From JBEKHI01 sp050012355 (GTDB lineage Bacteria > Actinomycetota > Actinomycetes > Streptosporangiales > Streptosporangiaceae), in assembly GCA_050012355.1 (NCBI GenBank), contig JBEKHI010000068.1, positions 1 through 36,502 of the forward strand: 36,502 bases of DNA, given 5' to 3'. Position numbers and translations under genes: made by a program. Shown in pieces: positions 25,263 through 33,900 of this stretch (within the stretch, counting starts at the first letter, position 1; every line of letters starts with the position of its first letter). The notes under the pieces were generated by a model, which did not search any database, was not told where the DNA came from, and saw only the letters and a program-made list of their open reading frames with translations.

Positions 25263-26177
25263 ATGTCAAGCTCAGCCGTCCCGCAGGACATCGGCAAGAT
25301 CCGCGGACTGCAGCGCGTCACCAGCGATGCCGGCTTCTTCGAGATCTGTGCGCTCGATCATCTATCGGACTTCGCTGAACTACTCGCCACAGATCCGGCG
25401 ACCGTGACATTCGGCGACGTCGTTATGGCCAAAGATGGTTTGGTCAGGGCACTGTCGCCGAGCGTCTCGGCGTTCTTGCTGGACGCGCGGTACGGCCTGC
25501 ACGCCGTGGCGAGCGGGGCGCTGCCCGGGCGCACCGGCCTGATGTCCACCATCGAGGACGAGGATTACTCCATTCCCGATGGCCCGCGCCGTACCAGGTA
25601 CCGCGAAGGCTGGAGCCTTCGCCAGATCAAGCTGGCGGGTGCTGACGTCGCGAAGCTGCTCTGGTTCTACCGGCCCGACGGCGACGCGGAGACCGCCGAG
25701 CACCAGCGTTACGTGGTCCACAGCCTGGCCGACGAGTGCGCCCGGCTGAGCCTGCCGCTGGTGGTCGAGCCGATCTGGTACCCGCTGCCCGGCGAAGATC
25801 CGGCGTCGGACGAGTGGCGGTCCGCACGGGTCGACGGCATCCTGGCGTCAGCCTTCGAGGCCAACGCGCTAGGTGTCGACATGCTGAAGGTGGAGTTCCC
25901 TGGATACGTGGACAGCCAGCAAGGCCGGACAAACGCCGCGGCGGCCTGCAAGGAACTGGACGCCGGGGTCAACGTTCCGTGGGTGATTCTCTCCGCCGGT
26001 GTGGGCTACGCGGACTTCAAGGTCCAGGTGGAACTCGCCTGCAAGGCCGGCGCTTCCGGTTACCTCGCGGGCCGCTCCATCTGGCGCGATGCGGTGTCCA
26101 CCCTCGATCCCGCTGCGCGCGCGAGCGCGGTCGCCGACGCACGGGCGCGGCTGGATGAGCTGAACACCATCAACTGA
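25263..26177 (+). CDS. LacD-like class I aldolase (tagatose-bisphosphate aldolase family)
   Basis: A 304-residue TIM-barrel aldolase of the DeoC/LacD group. The Schiff-base lysine is expected in 'VDMLKVEFPGYV'; other family blocks are 'FLLDARYGL', 'DVAKLLWFYRPDG', 'LVVEPIWYPL' and the late phosphate-binding 'AGASGYLAGRSIWRDAV'. The N-terminal motif reads 'CALDHLSDF' where typical LacD proteins have 'ALDQRGSL', so substrate contacts differ. LacD enzymes split tagatose (and fructose) 1,6-bisphosphate; the related YihT splits 6-deoxy-6-sulfofructose 1-phosphate. GAGGAG precedes the ATG. It is the last gene of the operon, 50 nt after the kinase, and probably yields dihydroxyacetone phosphate plus an aldehyde. 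Confidence 0.85.
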   Translation: MSSSAVPQDIGKIRGLQRVTSDAGFFEICALDHLSDFAELLATDPATVTFGDVVMAKDGLVRALSPSVSAFLLDARYGLHAVASGALPGRTGLMSTIEDEDYSIPDGPRRTRYREGWSLRQIKLAGADVAKLLWFYRPDGDAETAEHQRYVVHSLADECARLSLPLVVEPIWYPLPGEDPASDEWRSARVDGILASAFEANALGVDMLKVEFPGYVDSQQGRTNAAAACKELDAGVNVPWVILSAGVGYADFKVQVELACKAGASGYLAGRSIWRDAVSTLDPAARASAVADARARLDELNTIN

Positions 26178-26255
26178 CAGACGTCATCGACGCGATGCCC
26201 GACGGCTGGTTTGCTGACTGGCATCCCGCCGACTGACGAGCGCCATGCGCGCCGG

Positions 26256-26285
26256 GCCGGTCATGCCGTCGATGGCATGACCGGC
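26256..26285 (+). terminator. Perfect 12-bp hairpin ending the sugar operon
   Basis: GCCGGTCATGCC and its exact complement enclose a 6-nt loop about 80 nt past the aldolase stop. It is the clearest terminator of the window on this strand, though without a T-run. A TTGACT-N7-AGTCAA repeat (26297-26315) follows and could be an operator. Confidence 0.75.
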
Positions 26286-26450
26286 TAGGTCCAGGCTTGA
26301 CTCGGGAACAGTCAACCGATCGGTGGAGAGGATCAGCCGGCCGGCCCTGCGTTCGCCCGATGTGCACGGCTGCCCGTGGCCGCGATGCTGTGGGCATGGC
26401 AGCAGTGATTGAGCCAGGTCGCGCGGCACGTTCCATGTTGCTGGTACCCG

Positions 26451-26462
26451 CTTACAGGTAAG
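26451..26462. promoter_or_regulatory. Operator-like repeat before the HxlR gene
   Basis: CTTACAGGTAAG (5-bp arms, 2-bp centre) lies 8 nt before the ATG at 26471. GGTA words recur on both sides (GGTACC, GGTAAGGTAC, GGTAAGTA), as is common for HxlR autoregulatory sites. If bound here, repression of the hxlR gene itself is likely. Confidence 0.4.
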
Positions 26463-26470
26463 GTACTGGT

Positions 26471-26833
26471 ATGGAGGTAAGTATCGAGGCAGAGTTCATG
26501 GAGCTGCGTGGCACACCGGGCAACTTCAGCCCGGACTGTCCGACCCGGGTGCTGCTGGATCACATCACCAGCCGCTGGGGCGTCCTGATCCTGGTGGCGC
26601 TGTCCACCGGGACGATGCGCTGGGGCGAACTGCGCCGCTGGGCCGGCGGCATCAGCGAGAAGATGCTCGCCCAGACGCTGCGCACCCTGGAAGCCGACGG
26701 CCTGGTGCTCCGAGAGCAGCGGCCGGTGATCCCGCCGCACGTCGACTACAGCCTGACCGACCGCGGCCGCGAGCTCTCAGCCCTACTGCTCCCGCTGATG
26801 CACTGGATCATCGCCAACGCCCCCGCCAACTGA
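26471..26833 (+). CDS. HxlR-family transcription regulator
   Basis: A 120-residue single-domain winged-helix regulator. It shows 'CPTRVLLDHITSRWGVLILVALSTGTMRWGELRRWAGGISEKMLAQTLRTLEADGLVLREQ' followed by 'VDYSLTDRGRELSALL', the family's recognition helix and wing. The Cys just before the first helix is at the position that senses electrophiles or thiol stress in some members (YodB, HypR). ATG 26471 is near the operator-like repeat; ATG 26498 with GAGG upstream would give a 111-residue form nearer the usual family start, so the start is open. It stands alone, with no divergent target gene next to it. Confidence 0.88.
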   Translation: MEVSIEAEFMELRGTPGNFSPDCPTRVLLDHITSRWGVLILVALSTGTMRWGELRRWAGGISEKMLAQTLRTLEADGLVLREQRPVIPPHVDYSLTDRGRELSALLLPLMHWIIANAPAN

Positions 26834-26931
26834 TCTTCAGCGGCGCCTGACCCGGGACTTGCGGGGGTGGCTGTCCCACTCGTACAGGCACCATTCGATC
26901 AGGGGATGTTCCAGCGGAGTGGGCAGCGACC

Positions 26932-26983
26932 CTAGCGATGACCCATCGATGGCGCGAGAACGCTAGCGATGGCCCATCGATGG
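26932..26983. repeat. Two 21-bp direct repeats, 31-bp period
   Basis: Copies at 26932-26952 and 26963-26983 begin CTAGCGATG and end CCCATCGATGG, differing at one base. Each contains an inverted repeat (CGATGG-C-CCATCG in the second copy). About three helical turns separate them, so a protein could bind both on the same face of the DNA, about 105 nt before the yciO start. Confidence 0.55.
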
Positions 26984-27087
26984 GTGTCCCGAACCCCGCC
27001 AGCGGCAGACTTAACCTCAGCGACCTGCGCACATTCATCGGTCAGGTCGCGGCGCCGGTCCTGCCGCAACACCCGTAGGCTCACCGT

Positions 27088-27708
27088 ATGGCCAGGTACT
27101 TCGACATCCATGCGGTCAACCCGCAGCAACGCGCGATCACCCAGATCGCCGACATCGTGCGGTCGGGCGGTGTCATCGCATATCCCACGGACTCCGGCTA
27201 CGCCCTCGGGTGCCAGTTCGGCAACGCCGACGGCATCGCACGGATCAGGTCGATCCGCCACCTCGACGACCGGCACCACATGACGCTCGTCTGCCGGGAT
27301 TTCGCCCAGCTCGGGCAGTTCGTATACGTCGACAACTCGGTGTTTCGCGCCATCAAGGCAGCGACCCCCGGCAGGTTCACCTTTATCCTGCCCGCGACCA
27401 AGGAAGTGCCACGCAGGCTGCAGCACCCAGGGAAGAAGACCGCCGGAGTCCGAATCCCCGATCACGTGGCCACCCAGGCTCTGCTCACCGAACTCGGCGA
27501 GCCGCTCGTCTCAAGCACCCTGCTACTGCCAGGCGAGGACGAGCCCATGACCCAGGGGTGGGAGATCAACGAAGAGCTCGGCCACGTCCTGGACGCGGTG
27601 ATCGACTCGGGCGACTGCGGCACCGATCCGACAACGGTAATCGACTTCTCCTCCGGGGAGCCGGAGATCATCCGCCGCGGCGCGGGCGACACCTCGGCAT
27701 TCGAGTAA
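27088..27708 (+). CDS. yciO: YciO-type Sua5/YrdC-family protein
   Basis: A 206-residue protein of the TsaC/Sua5/YciO family. Blocks such as 'VIAYPTDSGYALGC', 'RIRSIRHLDDRHHMTLVCRDFAQLG', 'TPGRFTFILPATKEVPRRL', 'GVRIPDHV.TQALL..LGEPL.S.TL' and 'DPTTVIDFS' agree closely with Escherichia coli YciO rather than with TsaC, which makes threonylcarbamoyl-AMP for the tRNA t6A modification. YciO proteins lack part of the TsaC nucleotide-binding motif and their exact role is uncertain, so a tRNA-modification function should not be assumed. No clear Shine-Dalgarno precedes the ATG (GTAGG at some distance). The tandem repeats upstream may control it. Confidence 0.87.
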   Translation: MARYFDIHAVNPQQRAITQIADIVRSGGVIAYPTDSGYALGCQFGNADGIARIRSIRHLDDRHHMTLVCRDFAQLGQFVYVDNSVFRAIKAATPGRFTFILPATKEVPRRLQHPGKKTAGVRIPDHVATQALLTELGEPLVSSTLLLPGEDEPMTQGWEINEELGHVLDAVIDSGDCGTDPTTVIDFSSGEPEIIRRGAGDTSAFE

Positions 27709-27734
27709 GCCGACGCGCGAAGGCGCCGGAGTAG

Positions 27735-27755
27735 TCGCCACCGTCGTTATGGACA
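27735..27755 (-). repeat. Second copy of the dispersed 21-bp element
   Basis: This is identical to 10313-10333 on the opposite strand. The core TCCATAACGACG occurs a third time at 27765-27776, forming the right arm of the hairpin. Confidence 0.55.
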
Positions 27756-27776
27756 GTCAATTTATCCATAACGACG
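27742..27776. terminator. Perfect 12-bp inverted repeat between yciO and the RHS scar
   Basis: CGTCGTTATGGA and TCCATAACGACG enclose an AT-rich 11-nt loop. It can terminate yciO from the left and RHS transcripts from the right. The left arm lies within the 21-bp sequence also found upstream of the universal stress gene (10313-10333). Confidence 0.6.
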
Positions 27777-27835
27777 AGTGGTCACTCATCATGTGCCCCG
27801 TCGGGTCGGTGTTGATGAGCGGGTTGCCGCGACCC
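27757..27835 (-). pseudogene. Orphan RHS core fragment (displaced tip scar)
   Basis: On the minus strand this reads 'LPGRGNPLINTDPTGHMMSDHSSLWIN' then stop. 'NPLINTDPTGH' equals the conserved core end of the large RHS gene, and 24 bp (27803-27826) are identical to 29055-29078; with the flanking bases 31 of 33 agree. It has no start codon and lies 67 nt beyond the large gene's stop in another frame. This is the usual trace of an older RHS C-terminal tip displaced by recombination at the core. Confidence 0.65.
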
Positions 27836-27901
27836 GGAAGTGCTGGCACGTCTAGGCCGACGACGAGGTGCCGCAGCTGTAACGAACTACAACTGCCGCG
27901 A

Positions 27902-30900
27902 TTAGGCAGGCGGCCACAGCCTCACACCGTTACTGACGATTTCACTATTTTCACCAACCATCCCGATGTTGATACCGAGGCCTTCGCCAATAAAGGTATT
28001 CTTGACCGTCGTACCCAGATCAGCGTAGTTGTTTATCTGTTGAGTTACCTGGCCGGGGTTCTGGGCAGCTATCTCAGAGACCTCGTCAGCGAACTGGTCA
28101 GAGCCTTGGCCGGTGATCAGGTCAGTGGTCTGGTCAGCGCCGATCTGGATCACGACGTCGGCGTTCCCGATAATGGTCCCGCCGTTTATGTTCACCACCA
28201 CACCGCGCACATTACCCCTAATCATTCCACCGTCGTTAATAATGTTTCCGTCTACGTCACCGATCCTGACTTCGCCGGGACCACAACGCTGGTAGGTAAG
28301 CGCGCATGATTCGCCTTCCTCCTCGGCGGCCTGTTCGCTGGAATAGTTCAGGCTAGCTGCACTAAGGTCACTCGGGAAGATCGTCGTACTCGAACCACTC
28401 GCGCCCGACTCACCCGGGAAGACCGTCGTACTCGAACCACTCGCACCCGACTCACCCGGAAAGACCGTCGTACTCGAACCACTCGCACCCGACTCACCCG
28501 GAAAGACCGTCGTACTCGAACCACTCGCACCCGACTCACCCGGAAAGACCGTCGAAGTTGAACCACTCGCACCCAACTCACCCGGGAAGACCGTCGTACC
28601 CGGACTAGCCGGGGAGGCAGCCTTAGCCGGAGCAGGAGGCTTGGAGACTGAGGGAACAGGCTTGGCCTGAGTAACAGGCTTGGCTGGAGTAACAGATTTA
28701 GCTGGGGTAACAGATTTAGCGGGAGCAGCAGACTTAGCCGGAGCAGCAGACGCGACCGGAGCAGCAGACTTGGAGACTGAGGGAGCAGCTACCGTGCTAC
28801 CCGCCGACGAAGACGACAAATCGGAAATGATGCCGTCGATGGCGTCAGTGGATTTTTTCACCGCGAGGGTCGCCGTCGCAGCGGTGGCCCCGGCCAACAA
28901 CACCGTTGCTGCGTCGGTTAGCGGGTCGAGGCCCCCTTGCAGGCCATCAGCAACGGCCAGTGCGCCCGTTGTGGTGGCGAGAACGTCCGTTGCGGCGGTG
29001 AGGGCGAGGGCTTCTACCGAGTTGGTGATGTCACCCAGCAGGGAATGCCCAGTGGGGTCGGTGTTGATGAGCGGGTTGTCGCCAGCGTAGCCGTAGGGGG
29101 AGGCAGAGGCGCTGTTGGGCGTCGGGTTGTTGGCGACCGTGTCCTCGTTGCCGAAGTCGCCGGTGGACGGGTTGTACCAGCGGGCACCCATGTCGGTCTG
29201 GCCGGTAACGGGGCTGGTGTACTGGGACTGGTAGCCGAGCGTCCCGGTGATTCCGCCGGCGGCGATGACGGTGCCCCACGGGCCGTAGGTCTGCGATCCG
29301 GCCAGGCTGGTGCCGGTGGCGGTGAACTGGCCGGTGACGTCTGAGTGGGCGTCGGTGAAGTCGAGCACGCCGGTCCCGGCGGTTTTGGTGCCGGTCAGAA
29401 CGCCGCCCGGGGTCCAGGTGTAGGTGCTGGTCCCGTCGCTGGTGAGGTGTCCGGTGGTGCCCTCGTAGGACAGCGTGGTGGGGGTTCCGCCGGTGACGGC
29501 GAGCTGCACGTCCCGGCCGAGCGCGTCGTAAACGTCGGACTGGGTGCCCTGGGAACCCTGCTGTCCGTAGGCGTCGCTGGTGGAAGTGACCGTCCCGGAC
29601 GGGCCGGACACCGATGACAGGTTTCCATTGGGGCTGTAGGAGTAGGTGCTGGTCCCGTCGGAGGTAAGTTCGTCGCGCGCGTCGTAGGTGTAGGTAGTGC
29701 TCCCGGCCTGGACGCGGTTTCCGTCGGCGTCGTAGGCGTAGCTGGTCGTGGTGCTGCCGTTGTTCCAGGAGGTCAGACGGCCTGCCCCGTCGTAGGTGTA
29801 GGTGTTGGTCCCGGCCCCGGCGAACTTGGTGGTCGTCTTGGAGGTCAGATCGCCGTCAGCGTCGTACCCGTAGGCAATCGAGGCGACGGTGGTGCTGCCG
29901 GAAGTGAGCGTGTCGCTGGTGAGCTGGTGCAGGCTGTTGTAACCGAAGGCCTGCACGCCGGCGCCGGCGCCGTAGGCGACCTGCGACACCTGGGACATGT
30001 CGTTGTAGGAGTAGGTGAGGGTGGCGCCGCTGGCGGGGTCCTGCATCGTCTGCAGGCGCCCGTCGCTGTCGTAGCTGTAGCTGGTGGTGCCGGCGGCATC
30101 CACTACCGACGCCTGCTGCTCGTCGCCGTTCCACGTGTCTGTCGTGGATCCGGCCGACCCGGAGGCGGTTAGGAGCAGGCCGCGGTCATCATAGGTGAAC
30201 GTCTCGCTGGTCGCGTTGGACGGCTGTCCGCTCGCCGCCGTGCTGGAGGTCGCGGCGGTGAGCATGTTCCCGGCGTCGTCGTAGCTGAACGACCGGTTCG
30301 CGGTCGTGGCCGTGGCCCCGGATCCGGTCTGGCCGGTCAGGTCGTTCATGTTGTCGTAGGAGTACGTCAAGGTGACCCCGCCCGGCTCGGTCACCGTCAC
30401 CGGGTTCCCGTCGCCGTTGTAGGCGACCGTGGTGGTGGAGTTGGCTGCGGTCGAGTACTGGCTGGTGGTCGGCTCGATCTGACGTTCTGGCAGGCTCCAG
30501 CTGTTGTAGGTGGTGATCCAGTTGTTCCTGTTACCGCCGGTGTAGCGGGTCTGGTTCCCGGCCGCGTCATAGCCGAAGGAGGTGATGATGCCCGCGGAGC
30601 TGCTCACGGGCTGGGTTTCGGCGGTGAGGTTCCCGTCCGGGTCATAGGTGTACGTCGTGGTGTTGCCGAGGGCGTCGGTGGTGGATAGCTGCTGGCCCTC
30701 GCCGTTGAACGTCGCGGTCTGGGTGGTGAGCACCTGCCCGGAGATGCTGAGTCTGGACTGGGCGACCTTGTTCCCGGCCGGGTCGTAGGTGACGGAGGTG
30801 GAGGTGCCGTCGGGATTGACGGTGTCGGTCTGCCGGCCGAGGGCGTCGAAGGAGTACTGGGTGGTGTTGCCGGCCCCGTCGGTGACCTGTGTGGTCTCCC

Positions 30901-33900
30901 CGGCCGCGTCGTACCCGTAGGAGGTGACCACCTTGTCCGGGGAGGTGACCGAGGACTTCCACGTCCCGCTCGGGTCCGCCGTCGTGGACGCGTAGGAGGT
31001 CACGGTCGTGTACGGCGCGGATGGAGATCTCTCGACCTGGGTGGCGGTGATCTGCCGGCCGAGGTTGTCGTAGGTGGCCGTCGTCTGGGCACCGGTAGGA
31101 CCGGTCTGCGACAGTTGCTCGCCGTCGGCGTCGTAGGCGGTGGTGGTGACACCGCCGTCCGGATCGGTCTGGCCGGTGCGGTCGCCGAGCTGATCATACG
31201 AGTACTTGGTGGTGTTGCCGTCCGGGTCGGTCTGGGCGGTTACCTCGCCGAGCGAGTTGTACTGCGTGGTGGACGTGCCGTTGATCGCGCTGGACGCCCC
31301 GATCGGGGTGTAGGACGGCAGGGTCTTGGACACCTGGCGTCCGTCGGCGTCGTAGGCGTAGGTCGTGACGTTGCCGTCCGGGTCCTGTGTCTCGGTGACG
31401 TCGCCGAACGTGTCGTACCCGGTGGTGGTGATGGCCCGCGCCGCGACCGGAGCGCTTCCCTCGGTCTCGGTGGCTATTGACGGCCCGGTGGTGACGGCCA
31501 GGCGGCCGGCCTCGTCGTAGGTGTAGCCGGTGGTAACCCCGTCCGGGTTGGTTTCCGCTATCGTCTGGCCGAGCTCGTCCACCTGGTAGTTGGTGGTCAG
31601 CCCGCCCCGGACGATGTCGCCGCCGCTCTGGCCCTGTCCGTACAGGTCGCTGACCTCGGCCGCGGACAGTGCGGTCGGGTAGACCTCGACGTTGGTGAGG
31701 GACCCGTCGAAGTTGCCGGTGCCGGCCTGCCCGTCCCACTTCTCGGCGCCGATCTCCAGCGGGCCGTGAGCGGCGATGGGCGACGGATCGGTCGCGTCGC
31801 CGCCGCTGTCGGTGCCGTTGACGTACAGCTGGACAGCGCCGGTGTTCGCGTTGAAGACGCCGGTCAGGAACGTCCAGGTGCCGGTCTTGGCCGCGGCGCT
31901 GGTACCGGCGATGGCCCAGTCCGGCGGGTCGTTCTCGTCCTCCTCGGGCCGGGCGAATCCCCAGCTGTCGCTGCCGCCGTCGATCCCGAGGTAGAACCCG
32001 GACATCGAGCCCGCGTCCTGCGTCAGCACGGCCTCGTCGCTGCCGGTGATGGCGGCCAGGTCCACCCACGCGGACACGCTGAACGATCCGGTGGTGTCCA
32101 CCACGGGACCGCGGGTGGTGATCTTCTGCCCGGACTGCCCGGTCAGCTTCGCCGCGCTGCCAGTCCAGGTCACCCCCGAGGCGGTCGCGGTGTTCCCGGT
32201 GCCGGAGGTGTCCGTCACGGTGGTGCCGGAGGACTGGGTCAGCGTCCACCAGCCCGCCGGGCCTCCCGCGCTCGGGTCGTTGATCGTCTGGGACGTCTTG
32301 TTACCCATCGGGTCGTAGGTGTAGGAGGTGGTCTGGATGGGTGACGCGCTGCCCTGCGACACGGCCTGGGTGATGACGTGGTCGTCGGCGTCGTAGGTGT
32401 AGGCGGTGACCCGGTCCAGGCCGTTCGGGTCGACGGTCTGGCTGGTGACCTGATCGGCCGCGTCCACCACGTAGTTCGTGGTGGTGGCCTTGTTGTTGGT
32501 GACCTTGCTAACGAGGTTCCCGGCCGCGTCGTAGGTGTCTTCTTCCTGCACGAAGCTGCCGCCGCCGGGGCCGCTGCGGGTGATGGTGGCGGTCAGGCCG
32601 TTGTCGGTATACGCGTAGGAGGTGATGCGGCCCATCGCGTCGGTGACCGTTGCCAGCCGCCCCGCCGGGTCGTACACACGGGACTCCTCGATCAGAGGAG
32701 CGGCCGACTGGGAACCTGGCGGGCTGCCGGTGTAGTTCTCCAGCGTGGTGGTCAGCAGGTTCCCGTTCGGGTCGTAGGTGTAGCCGGTCACGTTCCCGGC
32801 CGGGTCGGTCTCGCTGGCCAGGTTTCCGTACGCGTCGTAGGTGTAGTGCGTGACCGCGCCGGCCGCGTCGGTGGACGACGCCTTCTGGTCGAAGCTGTTG
32901 TAGGTGTACGACACGATGCGGGACGCGTCCCCGCCGGTCGTGTCCGCGGTGGTCTGGGACAGCACGTCGCCGTCGGCGTCATAGGTGGTGGTGATCCGCG
33001 GGGTGTGCACCGCGCCGGTGACCCGGTCGGTGACCGCCGGGTCGGTCTCCTGCGTCACCCGCCCGTTCGCGTCGTAGACGTAGCTGGTGACCAGCCCGTC
33101 GGGGTAGGTGTCGGAGTAGACGGTCTGCGAGGTCTTCCGGCCGATCCCGTCATAGGTGTAGTCGGTGGTCAGGCGGTCGGCGTTGATCGTCTCCGTTATG
33201 TCGCCGGCCGCGTCGTACAGCGTTTCGGTGACCGCGCCGCCGGGGCTGGTGGTCTTCCACCGCAGGCCGCCGGGCACGATCGTGGTCCCGTCAGTGTCGC
33301 CCGCGGTAGTCGTCCCGTCGGTGTACTCGTAGGTCGTCGTCCGCCCCGACGGGTACCCCGGCACCGGCGGGGTCGTCGTCGAGAGCAGCTCGCCCACCGA
33401 GTTGTAGACGCTCGTGGTCTGATACGTGGTGTCGGTCGAGGAGGACGACCGCGGGTCGCTAGCCGTCAGCACCTCGTCGTTGGCCGAGTACGGCGCGGTC
33501 AGCGTGGCGGTCTTGTCATTCGGGGAGTAGGTGTAGTACGAGGTCGAGCACTGCCCGGTGGCCTGGTCCTGGCAGGTGGTCTTGGACACCATGTTGCCGC
33601 GTACGTCGTAGCCGGTGTCGGTGACATCCCCGTCGGGGTCGGTGACGCTGTCCTGGAACCCGTTGGAGTCGTACCCGTACGTCGTGGTGTCGCCGAGCCC
33701 GTCGGTAAAGGACAGGATCCGCTCGCTGTTGAGCGGGTCGTACCGGTAGGTCAGCGTGTGGCCGCCGGGGTCGGTGACCGTAGCGGTCTCGACGGGGGTC
33801 AGGCCCGGGGAGTGCTGGGCGGCGTTCCACTCGGTGGTCACGTTGCCGGCGGAAAGCTGCTGCGGGTAGACCGCGACCTCGGCGATGTCTCCGTTGAAGA

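Noticed and set aside
28379..28630. The 42-bp repeats considered as a CRISPR array
   Set aside because: Units are contiguous with no spacers and are translated in frame as part of the RHS protein.
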